Origin: WHSV01 sp050694055
GTDB lineage: Bacteria; Actinomycetota; CADDZG01; WHSQ01
Reading direction: 5' to 3'
Length of the DNA stretch: 64,000 bases
NCBI GenBank assembly: GCA_050694055.1
Contig: JBOGWX010000065.1
Coordinates: 1 to 64,000, forward strand
This document shows positions 16,861 to 25,114 of this stretch, piece after piece. The notes under the pieces were generated by a model, which had not been told where the DNA came from, did not search any database, and worked only from the letters and a program-made list of their open reading frames with translations. Position numbers and translations under genes: made by a program. Position 1 is the stretch's first letter, and each line of letters starts with the position of its first letter.

Positions 16861-18323
16861 CAATGGCGGCGATGCCAGAGCCTCGGAATGGGCGCGTTCG
16901 TCGCCCGACGGCGACTGCTCGTTTCGGATCGTCGCGACGGGAGAGCCACGATGCCTCCGCCTTCTATGAAAGGTTCGTTGCTCCCGAGCTCTCGAATGAC
17001 GCGACCGTCGCCCGCCCAAAGAAGGTTGATGTCTTCTACAAGCAAGACGCGCGCGACATGAGCAAGGTCGAGTCGAACTCCGTTGCCCTGGTTGTCACGT
17101 CGCCCCCCTACTTCGCAGGCAAAGAGTACGAGGAGAGCCTGGGTCAGAACGGCGTACCGCGAACCTACTTCGAGTATCTCACCCTGCTGCGCGACGTGTT
17201 CGCGGAGTGCAAGCGAGTTCTTGAGCCCGGCGGACGGATCGCGGTGAACGTGGCCAACCTCGGCAGACGACCTTACCGCTCCCTTGCGGGGGACGTGACC
17301 GAGATCTTCCAGGACCTCGGGCTTCTTCTTCGAGGAGAAGTCGTCTGGTGGAAGGGTCGCGCCGCTGGCGGCTCATGCGCGTGGGGGACGTTCCAGCGAC
17401 CGAGCAATCCCGTGCTGCGCGACGTCACGGAGCGGGTTGTGATCGTCAGTAAGGGCCGCTTCGACCGTGCGTTGAAGCCGGCACAGCGCCACAAGCTCGA
17501 CCTCCCATCGACCGCGACCATCTCGCGCGATGAGTTTCTGGAGGCGACTACAGATTTGTGGGACATCCCGCCCGAGAGTGCTCACCGCGTTGGCCATCCA
17601 GCTCCCTTCCCGGTTGCACTCCCGAAGCGATTGATCGAGCTCTACACCTACGAGGACGATGTCGTGCTCGATCCGTTCATGGGATCGGGGAGTGCCGCCG
17701 TTGCCGCGGTTCGTACGAATCGCCACTACATTGGCTTCGAGACGGACCAGTCCTACATCGATCGCTCAAACGATCGCGTCGCCGAAGAGATGGAACGGCT
17801 CCGTCGCCAAGAGAACCTCGCGACAGCCCCATTCCGGGTGCACCTTCCTGCGGTCAGCTCCGCTGACGACAGTGAGGACTTCCAAGCGCGGGCGGTACGC
17901 GAGGGCAGGCAGGCCAAGGATCTGGCCGGGATCCTGCTCACCAGTTGCGGATTCCGTGATACCCGAACCGACGTAAAGGTCGCCGGCTTGGGAATCGAGC
18001 TCAACTTCGTCGCCCTCGATCAGGCCGGCAATGAATGGGCATTCGATGTTTCGGGCGCCTTCACATCCGGCCGCGCGGGCCTGAGGCGCACGGATACTCT
18101 GTGGAAGGCGCTCGGAAAGGCAGCCGTTCTCCACGAAGGTCATGGGGACCTTCCCCTCGTACTGCTCACCACCGACGCGCCCAAGCGGGGCAGCGCAGGC
18201 TACGTCGCCCTCGGCGTGGTGAAGGGTCCCGGGCGCCCGATCTTCGATCTGGTCGAACTGCTTGACACTACGGATCACGAACGACTCCGCAACTATGCGC
18301 TACGGGGGCGGCCCGACCGCTGA
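16857..18323 (+). CDS. DNA methyltransferase (N4-cytosine/N6-adenine) with extra C-terminal domain
   Basis: A 488-residue protein. Catalytic motif IV (VTSPPYFAGKEY, about residue 78) precedes the AdoMet-binding motif I (LDPFMGSGSAAVAAVRTN), the beta-class order. The methylase fold ends near residue 315. About 150 further residues follow, with a segment (GIELNFVALDQAGNEWAFDV then SGAFTSGRAGLRRTD) spaced like a PD-(D/E)xK nuclease core but with the acidic/lysine positions altered; its role is unknown. The gene lies between an RHH-like protein and a truncated nuclease-like ORF one base downstream, consistent with a restriction-modification or defence locus. Confidence 0.85.
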   Translation: MTMAAMPEPRNGRVRRPTATARFGSSRRESHDASAFYERFVAPELSNDATVARPKKVDVFYKQDARDMSKVESNSVALVVTSPPYFAGKEYEESLGQNGVPRTYFEYLTLLRDVFAECKRVLEPGGRIAVNVANLGRRPYRSLAGDVTEIFQDLGLLLRGEVVWWKGRAAGGSCAWGTFQRPSNPVLRDVTERVVIVSKGRFDRALKPAQRHKLDLPSTATISRDEFLEATTDLWDIPPESAHRVGHPAPFPVALPKRLIELYTYEDDVVLDPFMGSGSAAVAAVRTNRHYIGFETDQSYIDRSNDRVAEEMERLRRQENLATAPFRVHLPAVSSADDSEDFQARAVREGRQAKDLAGILLTSCGFRDTRTDVKVAGLGIELNFVALDQAGNEWAFDVSGAFTSGRAGLRRTDTLWKALGKAAVLHEGHGDLPLVLLTTDAPKRGSAGYVALGVVKGPGRPIFDLVELLDTTDHERLRNYALRGRPDR

Positions 18324-18324
18324 C

Positions 18325-18822
18325 ATGCCCTCCGACCGCACCTTTGTCACGGAGTTGGCCACCGGACTCGGGATGGTGGGAGCAGAGGATCTGGCTGCGG
18401 TCATCGCTCAGCGTCCACGTGTGCTAGTCAATCTCACAGAAGGTGACTGGGAGCGACTCGCTGGGCTCTGGCGTTCGGGCAGTTATGAGTCCGACTTTGT
18501 CGCAGGTTTCCTCAACGGACGAGCTTTCTTGGCCGCCGAAGACGCGCTTAATAGCCGTCGCCCGAGAATCATCGAGTGGACGGGGGGTCGACGACCTCCC
18601 GGCGACGAAGTCGTTCCTTCCGATCTCCGTGTTGATCACGTCTACTTGATCAGCTGCAAGCAAACCCGAGTCGCGATTGCACCCACAACAATAATTCCTC
18701 CCCGAAGTGAGCGGCAGCGGTGCCCGCGGGCACCTGGGCACCGCGTGATCGGCTACTTTCGCAAGGGCTATCAGCGGCTCGACTCTGACGGATGTGCAAC
18801 TCTCTCCGGCAAGGCTCACTGA
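18325..18822 (+). pseudogene. Truncated restriction-endonuclease-like protein
   Basis: Starting one base after the methyltransferase stop, about 110 residues look like a genuine conserved protein ending in RRPPGDEVVPSDLRVDHVYL followed by ISCK, which fits the D...SxK active-site pattern of a PD-(D/E)xK nuclease. Directly after that lysine (about base 18660) the translation becomes low-quality (QTRVAIAPTTIIPPRSERQR) and stops after about 55 more residues, just where a nuclease should continue. I read this as the N-terminal part of a cognate endonuclease whose 3' part has been lost or scrambled. The last seven bases overlap a convergent VOC gene. Nuclease identity is inferred. Confidence 0.5.
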
Positions 18823-19247
18823 AGGCAGAATTCGTTGTCCTCCGGATTCTGCATCACGATCCAGTACTCGCCGCGCTCCTCGGCCTCTCGGATCAGCGTC
18901 GCACCGTTGTCCACCAGACGCGCCGCTGTCTCCTTGACCCGCGCGCGCGATGACTGTGGATCGTCGCGTGGGACGCCCACATTCAGGTCGAGGTGGACAC
19001 GGTTCTTGACCGACTTCGGCTCCGGGACTCGCTGGAAGAGCAGGCGGGGCCTCTTGCCGTCGGGGTCGACCACCGCGCTCCTCATGTTCCAGTGCTCCTC
19101 GGGGATGTTCTGAGCGCGCAGCCAGTCCTCCCACGAATCGAAGCCCTCCGGAGGGTCCTGAAGCTGGTAGCCGAGAGCCTCGGCCCAGAACTTCGCCAGC
19201 CGACCGGGATCTGCGCAGTCGAAGGTCACCTGAAAACCAACCGTCAT
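18816..19247 (-). CDS. VOC (glyoxalase/bleomycin-resistance) superfamily protein
   Basis: A 143-residue protein with the paired beta-alpha-beta-beta-beta layout of the vicinal oxygen chelate fold: VGFQVTFDCADPGRLAKFWA at the start, VHLDLNVGVPRDDP in the middle and YWIVMQNPEDNEFCLQ at the end. Candidate metal ligands are the central His (VHLD) and the C-terminal Glu (NEFCL). Actinobacteria have many such proteins of unknown substrate. The ATG follows GAGGAGAG. It ends the operon begun by the AttH/CrtC-like gene 14 bp upstream. Confidence 0.8.
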   Translation of the reverse strand: MTVGFQVTFDCADPGRLAKFWAEALGYQLQDPPEGFDSWEDWLRAQNIPEEHWNMRSAVVDPDGKRPRLLFQRVPEPKSVKNRVHLDLNVGVPRDDPQSSRARVKETAARLVDNGATLIREAEERGEYWIVMQNPEDNEFCLQ

Positions 19248-19261
19248 CACACTCTCCTCGG

Positions 19262-20278
19262 TCAGAAAGCGATCGGAACCTCCACGAACGGCTCCTTGCG
19301 GCCGAACTCGAGATGAGCCGTTCTCAGGCAGGTGAGGCTGTCGATGTGCCGCCATCTCCCCTGCTCCCGGCGGAACAGCTCGATGCCCATATCGGCGATC
19401 TCGGAGTTGACGCAGAAGCGCCTGGATCCGTCCGGGTCCTCGTAAGTGACCTGCACCATCCGCTCGGGCAGCGCGCGCGCCGCCCCGACGATCTTGAACT
19501 CGTCGTTGTGCGCGCTGAAGGCCCACGCCGGCATCTCGTAGCGGCTCTTGGCTCGCAGGGTGTTCTTGAGCGAATTGAACTCGATGTCCCGGCCGTCGTA
19601 GCGAAGGTAGGTCATCGTCATCGTGGGAACCGGAAGGCCGGCAAGCCGAGCGCGTGCGGCTACACCTTCGAAGATGGCGTCCGGATGCCCCTCGAAGCTG
19701 TCGCAGTGCGCCCACGCCCAGGACTGAGAGTGGGCGCGCCCCCACCGGTGTCCCTGGGTACCCCTCACGCGCTCGAAGTCGAGCTCCTCTCCGTCCAGCA
19801 CGATGAAACCCGTGAAAGGCACGCTGAGATTCGGCGTGCAGACGGCCGAGACCCGCTGCTCGACGCGCGGGCGCAGCGACTGAGGAATGTGGTGGAAACA
19901 AAGGTCGGCGGGCTCGAAGTCGAAGGACCACTCGAGGAGGCGGCCGCCATCATCGTGCACCCGACCCTCGAGATGACTCTCGCTCAGCCAAGCCTGTCCC
20001 ATTCTCACCACGGCGCCGTCGTCCCGCTCGCGTCCGAGAACATCGGTGGAGTGCCGCTGCTTGCCCGCAAAGGTTCTCTTGTTCTCCGGATCGAAATAGA
20101 AACCCCACAGTTCGCAGTAGGGATCGCCGGTGCGCGGCGCGGTGATCGTGTAGCGCATCCACACCCCACCGTTGCTATCGGGGTGATTGATGGTCGAGTA
20201 CCAGACCTCCATGAAGCCCGGACTCTCGCGGTCCCACCGCATGGTGTTCTCGGTGCCATCGTGCGTGAACGCGCTCAT
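19262..20278 (-). CDS. AttH/CrtC-like lipocalin-type protein
   Basis: A 338-residue protein of mixed beta character with aromatic, acidic signatures (FMEVWYSTINHPDSNGGVWM; GTQGHRWGRAHSQSWAWAHC) resembling the AttH / carotenoid 1,2-hydratase / tocopherol cyclase group of double lipocalin-like proteins. No signal peptide is evident. The family assignment rests on the tryptophan/histidine pattern and is moderate; the substrate, probably hydrophobic, is unknown. A TAGGCT box nine bases before the ATG on the minus strand suggests a very short leader. It lies just upstream of a VOC gene. Confidence 0.55.
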   Translation of the reverse strand: MSAFTHDGTENTMRWDRESPGFMEVWYSTINHPDSNGGVWMRYTITAPRTGDPYCELWGFYFDPENKRTFAGKQRHSTDVLGRERDDGAVVRMGQAWLSESHLEGRVHDDGGRLLEWSFDFEPADLCFHHIPQSLRPRVEQRVSAVCTPNLSVPFTGFIVLDGEELDFERVRGTQGHRWGRAHSQSWAWAHCDSFEGHPDAIFEGVAARARLAGLPVPTMTMTYLRYDGRDIEFNSLKNTLRAKSRYEMPAWAFSAHNDEFKIVGAARALPERMVQVTYEDPDGSRRFCVNSEIADMGIELFRREQGRWRHIDSLTCLRTAHLEFGRKEPFVEVPIAF

Positions 20279-20758
20279 CAGTGCGCCAGCCTAGTGCCTC
20301 GCCTCGCTGGACCGGTGACGGTCCCGGAATCGAGCACTGCTCCCCAGAGGAGGTTCAGGAGCTCCCACCCCCGTGTCCTCGATGGGCCTGTCGTTCGAAA
20401 CCACGAAGTCCAGGAGAAGAGAGGTATCAAGGGCCGATTCAGTCTCAATCAAGTGGTTGTCCGGGCTCAGTTTCGGACGGAAGGTCTGTCCGAACCCCGT
20501 TACCTCATTCTTGGGAAGCTGGAGCACCTTCACCTCGAGAGGTTTCGATGACAAGTCTCAATCCGGCGACGAAAAGGTCTCGCCGGCCGAACAGGTCGGC
20601 GTTCTGCAAGGGCATTTCGTGTTGAAAGACGTGGGGGCCGCTTAGATCCTCCTTGACGGCGGGATAGCGTCGTAGTTGAGTGGTTTTAGTGCTTTGATCA
20701 TCGGCTTTGACCCGCCCTTGAAGAGGCTCGCCGAAGCGGCCTCTTCTGGAGGAAACAG
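20279..20758. other. 480-bp stretch without a convincing gene
   Basis: Overlapping open frames exist on both strands (20291-20554 on -, 20373-20645 on +), but none has a clear ribosome binding site or recognisable domain and none clearly beats the others. The minus-strand frame begins at TTG directly after an in-frame stop. The region may be the decayed remains of a former gene. Confidence 0.4.
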
Positions 20759-21037
20759 GTGAAACGGGTTATTTGGGTGCTCTGTATTGCGGCAGTAGCA
20801 TTTGTAGCTGCACCCGCGGTGCCATCGATGGATGAATCTTCGGCAGTGGCTGCTGAAACGGACAACTACGCGGGTCAAGTTGTAGCGCAGGGATTTCGGG
20901 AGGGGGACCTCTGCGTATACAACTCCGGCTTTCAGCTCCAGGGTCCAATGCCCGAGACGGGCGTGGCGTACACCACTGATGCAGAAGTCACAGAGGACTG
21001 TGACGTGATCGTGAGGTCGGTCAGCAGCGAACCGTAA
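20759..21037 (+). CDS. Small secreted protein (possibly the 5' part of a frameshifted gene)
   Basis: A 92-residue protein with a clear signal peptide: MKR, a hydrophobic core (VIWVLCIAAVAFVAAPAV) and a likely cleavage near AVAAE. The GTG start follows an excellent GGAGGAAACAG site. The mature part is short and acidic with two cysteines (DLCVYN, TEDCDV). No family is recognised. Immediately downstream another frame continues in similar style (21004-21549), so this may be the first third of a longer secreted protein whose gene carries a frameshift near 21004-21035. Confidence 0.65.
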   Translation: MKRVIWVLCIAAVAFVAAPAVPSMDESSAVAAETDNYAGQVVAQGFREGDLCVYNSGFQLQGPMPETGVAYTTDAEVTEDCDVIVRSVSSEP

Positions 21038-21549
21038 CTGAAGACGAGAATGGTTTCGGGGGGGGAACGCTGGTTGAGCAGCAGGAGGGCAATCCTCTAC
21101 CACCATGTCACAAGCCGCCATGCGAAGCCTCAAGTCGCGTCGAAGATGCGGAGGCCTCCAGCTCGGCACACCGGCACCGCGGTCACGCCAGTGTCTGGGT
21201 CACAGAGTACGTTGGCCTAAAGACAACTGATCTTGATGTCTTCATGAGTTACACGCACGATGGGTCGAGGGTATACGGGGGCGAATTTGCGAAGCTTTCC
21301 GGGAGCAAGTGTTGCTTTGGCGACTGGTTCCACTCCACCAAATCCGCAACATGGTGGCCACACGGAACCTCCTATGTCTACATACGATGGGCTGTGAGGT
21401 TCTGGAACGGCCTTCCACCGCGACCCGACTACACAATCTCCGTTAAGTTCAGAGCTGATCCATACGCTGGACGCGTTTGCCGCCTGAGTCAGGAAAGATT
21501 CCCTGGGGCTGGCGTTTCTACTGCATGGGCCATCTCCACTTCTGAATGA
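21004..21549 (+). pseudogene. Continuation of a secreted protein in another frame
   Basis: From 21004 a frame without any ATG/GTG/TTG until 21244 reads as a natural protein: VTEDENGFGGGTLVEQQ, a Cys pair (PPCHKPPCEA), then an aromatic, glycine-rich domain (VFMSYTHDGSRVYGGEF; TWWPHGTSYVYIRWAVRFW). It resembles secreted actinobacterial proteins of unknown function and lacks its own start and signal peptide. It overlaps the end of the preceding signal-peptide ORF by 34 bases in a different frame, and a run of eight G lies at 21058-21065. One frameshifted gene of about 260 codons is the simplest reading. Confidence 0.5.
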
Positions 21550-21630
21550 TGACTTCGGCAAGCGTTCCGTTTTTGACGGAGCACCGGAGTTGGCTCGCCT
21601 GCTGCTTCAAGGAATCCTAGGGAGAGTTCC

Positions 21631-21960
21631 TTGCGAACGGGTATGTTTGCCGGCGCCCTCGCCGTTCTGGTAACCCTTCTTCTATTCGCGGCCGTAGATG
21701 TAGTGACATCGATCGGCCGTCTGCTTCTTGCTGCAGCATTCGCGGCGGGTCTGATCGCTATGTTCGGAGCCGCGGATTGGCGATTACTTTCTTTGGCTGC
21801 AGTGATCCTTGCCATCACAATGATTCCGCTCCTAATCGGGGGAAGCGCCCTCTTGTACCTCCCCTCACTGGTGCTGATGGTAGCGGGGGCATGGACAACG
21901 AAAAAACGGCAGAGCGGACCCCCACCTCATCCACGAGTTCGACGAGCGCGCCGTCGGTAA
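21631..21960 (+). CDS. Small three-helix membrane protein
   Basis: A 109-residue hydrophobic protein with three membrane segments (about residues 5-25, 30-48 and 53-88 with a short break) and a very basic C-terminus (HPRVRRARRR). TTG 21631 follows a TAGGGAGAG site with normal spacing; ATG 21643 is an alternative. No family is recognised. It follows the putative secreted protein on the same strand. About 210 bp with no further gene separate it from the RDD gene on the other strand. Confidence 0.5.
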   Translation: MRTGMFAGALAVLVTLLLFAAVDVVTSIGRLLLAAAFAAGLIAMFGAADWRLLSLAAVILAITMIPLLIGGSALLYLPSLVLMVAGAWTTKKRQSGPPPHPRVRRARRR

Positions 21961-22170
21961 TAGGTCCGGTGGCTGCAGTCGGCTGGCAGTTAACGCACGC
22001 AGAACGTCTGACTACTACCGCCGAGAAATCATCTCGGCCACGAACGTTGGCCTTGAGGGACCGCGTGCCTGCCGACTGCGATCCCTTCCGTTCGCGCCCC
22101 CCGTGCCCGTAATCGCTACTCTGGAAGCGTGGAGTCCGCTGCTTAATGCGTGGGATAGCTAGACGGGCCC

Positions 22171-22917
22171 CTACGAGCGGGCCGTCTTGGCCGCCACCAG
22201 GGCCGCGAGAAAATCCTCGGGGCCGAGGTGGGAATGTCCTCCCGCCACTCGGGCCCGCAGCGCCGTCGCGAGGTCCTCGGCGAGCTGATGGCGAGCCTGC
22301 CCGGTCAGCTCGTAGCGCCGGGCGAGAAAGGCGCGCGCGGCGGCCAGCTCCTCGCCGGTGACGGCGCTGACGTCCCACGTCTGCAGCACGTGGGACGGAA
22401 CCGGTGAGGGCGGCAGGGCCCACGGCACCTCGTGCCGGGCCCGGCGGTCGCGCACCACCAGCGTGCCCGCAGCGAGATCGCCCAGGCGTTGATTGCGGCT
22501 CGTGGCCAAAATCGTCACGGCGCCGGCCAGGTAACCCACAGGCAGCATGTCGACGAGGCGCATCAGGTTGCGCACCGCGCTCGCGACGAAGGTGACCGGC
22601 TGACCGTTCTCGCCCACGACCCGGATACCGTTCATCCGTTTTCCGGGCGTCCTGCCCGACGCCAGCACCTCGAAGAGGATGTCGTATGCGATGTTGATCA
22701 AGAAGATGACGATCGCGGCCAGCGCGGCGGCCAAGGCACCGCCACCGGCATCCGCACCCGATAGCATGATCGTGGCCACGACGAGGATGAGGATCGCCAC
22801 CCCTTTTATGAGAGCGTCGACGAGACCTGCAACGAAGCGCGAACCAATGCCGGCGAGGGTCAGATCGATGGCGACGCCCTCGGGAGTCGATATGGATACG
22901 CGGTCCTCGTAACGCAC
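22171..22917 (-). CDS. RDD family membrane protein
   Basis: A 248-residue protein with the RDD domain: ISTPEGVAIDLTLAGIGSRF, then FVAGLVDALIKG, then ASGRTPGKRMNGIRVV and NQRLGDLAAGTLVVRDR. Three to four membrane helices lie in the first 150 residues and a soluble helical tail of about 90 residues follows. RDD proteins of this type are commonly found beside SpoIIM-like proteins. Its GTG start is only 3 bp from the ATG of the divergent SpoIIM-like gene, and a TAGGTT box sits exactly six bases upstream, inside that gene, so this mRNA is probably leaderless. Confidence 0.85.
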   Translation of the reverse strand: MRYEDRVSISTPEGVAIDLTLAGIGSRFVAGLVDALIKGVAILILVVATIMLSGADAGGGALAAALAAIVIFLINIAYDILFEVLASGRTPGKRMNGIRVVGENGQPVTFVASAVRNLMRLVDMLPVGYLAGAVTILATSRNQRLGDLAAGTLVVRDRRARHEVPWALPPSPVPSHVLQTWDVSAVTGEELAAARAFLARRYELTGQARHQLAEDLATALRARVAGGHSHLGPEDFLAALVAAKTARS

Positions 22918-22920
22918 GCT

Positions 22921-23946
22921 ATGAACCTAGAGCGATTTATCACGGCCCGCGAACCTCTGTGGGTGGAGCTCGAGCGTCTAGTCGCCTCGAGCCGGGGCCG
23001 GGCCGAGCGGCTCGGCCCCCAGGGCGCGCTCCGGCTGGGCGAGCTCTACCGGATGGCGGCGGCCGACCTGGCGGTCGCTCGCCGGCGCTTTCCCTCGGAC
23101 CCGTTCGTGGTCCGGCTCGAGGACCTGGTGGGCCGGGCTCGGGCGCTCGTTTATCAGAGCCCCGGCAGACGCGCATCTCTGAGGTCCTTCTTCGCACGCG
23201 ACTACTGGCGCCTGGTCGCCGAGCGCCCGTTGCCGTTGCTGGTTGCGGCCGTGCTGCTCATCGGGCCCGGCCTGCTTGCCGGCGCGTGGTCCTTGCAGGA
23301 TCCCGGTGCGGCAGCGGGACTGGCTCCCGTGGAATACCGCTCGGTGACCGAGCCGCGCGAAGCGGGGGCCGATCTGGGCCTGTCGGTCGAAGAGCAGGCC
23401 GCCTTCAGCAGCGCCATCTTCACCAATAACATCCAGGTGACGTTCCTGGCGTTCGCCGGCGGGATCGCGGCCGGGCTGGGGACCGCGCTGTTGCTCGCCT
23501 ACAACGGGGTCGTACTCGGCACGGTGGCGGGGCTGTCGATCGAAGCCGGCAACGGAGCTGCGCTCTACCAGCTCGTGGTGGCGCACGGGGTCCTGGAACT
23601 GTCGTGCATCGTCGTGGGCGGGGCCGCGGGCCTGCGCCTGGGCTGGGCTCTGATCGAGCCGGGCCGGTGGAGCCGGCGCGCCGCACTGCTCTCGCACACG
23701 CGCTCCTCCGTCCTGGTCGTGCTCGGGACGGTGCCGTGGCTCGTGCTCGCCGGACTGGTGGAGGGCTTCCTGACCCCGGCGGGAACGGGGACGGCGGCCG
23801 TTTCGACCGTCGGCGTTGCGCTGGGAGTCTCCTACTGGATGCTCGTGGTGATCCGCGGCCGTCTGGCTACAGACGAGCTCTCCGCTTCGCCCGCAGATAG
23901 GCTCCGACGCAGGCTGCTCCGAGCGAGCGCGGGGCAGCTTCGATGA
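22921..23946 (+). CDS. SpoIIM (stage II sporulation protein M)-like membrane protein
   Basis: A 341-residue protein: an N-terminal soluble helical part (MNLERFITAREPLWVELERL) typical of SpoIIM-like proteins and five or more membrane helices from about residue 105, with the characteristic NNIQVTFLAFAGGIAAGLGT and AHGVLELSCIVVGGAAGLRL segments. In non-sporulating actinobacteria these proteins occur with RDD, DUF58 and MoxR genes; their role is unknown. The last 80 bases overlap antiparallel with the end of the DUF58 gene. Confidence 0.85.
   Translation: MNLERFITAREPLWVELERLVASSRGRAERLGPQGALRLGELYRMAAADLAVARRRFPSDPFVVRLEDLVGRARALVYQSPGRRASLRSFFARDYWRLVAERPLPLLVAAVLLIGPGLLAGAWSLQDPGAAAGLAPVEYRSVTEPREAGADLGLSVEEQAAFSSAIFTNNIQVTFLAFAGGIAAGLGTALLLAYNGVVLGTVAGLSIEAGNGAALYQLVVAHGVLELSCIVVGGAAGLRLGWALIEPGRWSRRAALLSHTRSSVLVVLGTVPWLVLAGLVEGFLTPAGTGTAAVSTVGVALGVSYWMLVVIRGRLATDELSASPADRLRRRLLRASAGQLR
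22924..22929 (-). promoter_or_regulatory. Leaderless -10 box (TAGGTT) for the RDD gene
   Basis: On the minus strand TAGGTT is followed by six bases and the GTG start of the RDD gene, the spacing at which transcription starts on the first base of the start codon. The box lies within codons 2-3 of the divergent SpoIIM-like gene. Seen: motif and spacing. Inferred: promoter activity. Confidence 0.5.
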
Positions 23947-25114
23947 CGTTCGCGCCGGCCGCTCTCAACTGGGCCGCCGCTCTCCGTCGGGCCTCGAGCA
24001 CTTCGAGCGCCACGGCCGTTTCGTAGACGTCCGCAGGCACGCTCGGAGCACGCTCCAGAATCGACTGGAGGTCGGTGTCGGTCGAGCTTGCGATCGCCAC
24101 CGAATGCTTGCGCGCCAGCACCGGTAGAGCGTCGATGAGCGAACGCGCCGCGCTCTCGTCGAGCAGGTCGGTGAGCACGAGGACGAACGCCCTCTTCATG
24201 CTTTCGAGCCTGCGGAACGCGAGCTCGTAGTCGCTGTCGGCGGTGCTCGGCTCCAGGTCGAAGATCGCATCCACGACGGCACGCGCTCCCTTGCGACGCG
24301 TACCAAGATCTCTTCGCACGTCGTCGTCGAAGGCGAGCACGCCACAACGATCTCCCAACTCGTCGGCAACCAGCGCCACGGCCGTGACCGAATCGACGGC
24401 CGCATCGAGGCGCGAGGCTTCTCCGAGGGGAGCACCCATCAGCCGGCCGAGGTCGAGCGCACAAAGCACGTCGCGATCCTGCTCGAGACGAAACTGATTG
24501 CTCATGGCGCGACCGGTGCGCGCGGTCGCCGCCCAGTTGATCTGACGAAAATCGTCGTCGGGTGAGTAATCGCGCACCGACTCGAACTCGGTCCCGAGCC
24601 CCAGGGGGCCGCGCGGCCGCCTGCCAGATTCCGGGAAGCGGCCCTGCCGGACCAACAGCGCGAGCCGGCGAGCCGCGGGGAGGTCGGGGTAGACCAGCAA
24701 CTCGGTCTCTTCGACGCCCCGCCGGTAGCAGACGCCCAATCCCAGCGGGCCCTCGTGTCTCAGAGCGACCGCGGGGAGGCTATGACGACCCCGGCGCCGT
24801 GCCGTGACGGTCGCCTCGAGGTCGCCGTCCGACTCCGATGGCTCGACCGTGACGTCCACCGGTGACGGCTGGCGCAGTCGCACCGACTCCGGTGAGCCAC
24901 TCTCGAGGGTTATGGACAGAGGCGCGGGCACCGCGCGCGACAACACCGCTGGGACCTTCCTGGCGAAGCCGGGCACGCAGCGGGACGCCCAGGCGTCGGC
25001 GAGGGTCGCCGCGACGACTACGAGCGCGACGAAGCCCGCGATCACACCCGGGAGCGCCAGCGCGCTCAGCGCCGCCGCACCGAGAAGCAGCGCGGCGCGC
25101 GGCGTGGGGCTCAC
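23867..25114 (-). CDS. DUF58 domain protein
   Basis: A 415-residue protein with two N-terminal membrane helices (about residues 8-42), a beta-rich middle and the DUF58 signature EFESVRDYSPDDDFRQINW (about residues 195-215), followed by a von Willebrand-A-like region. DUF58 proteins pair with MoxR AAA+ ATPases and may act as assembly or chaperone partners at the membrane. The GTG start overlaps the moxR stop (GTGA), showing translational coupling. Its 3' end overlaps the SpoIIM-like gene from the opposite strand by 80 bp. Confidence 0.9.
   Translation of the reverse strand: MSPTPRAALLLGAAALSALALPGVIAGFVALVVVAATLADAWASRCVPGFARKVPAVLSRAVPAPLSITLESGSPESVRLRQPSPVDVTVEPSESDGDLEATVTARRRGRHSLPAVALRHEGPLGLGVCYRRGVEETELLVYPDLPAARRLALLVRQGRFPESGRRPRGPLGLGTEFESVRDYSPDDDFRQINWAATARTGRAMSNQFRLEQDRDVLCALDLGRLMGAPLGEASRLDAAVDSVTAVALVADELGDRCGVLAFDDDVRRDLGTRRKGARAVVDAIFDLEPSTADSDYELAFRRLESMKRAFVLVLTDLLDESAARSLIDALPVLARKHSVAIASSTDTDLQSILERAPSVPADVYETAVALEVLEARRRAAAQLRAAGANVIEAAPRSLGAACVGAYLRAKRRARL

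Noticed and set aside
20291..20554. Minus-strand ORF of 87 codons
   Set aside because: No ribosome binding site, starts just after a stop, and competing frames on the other strand are equally good; kept only as an undefined region.
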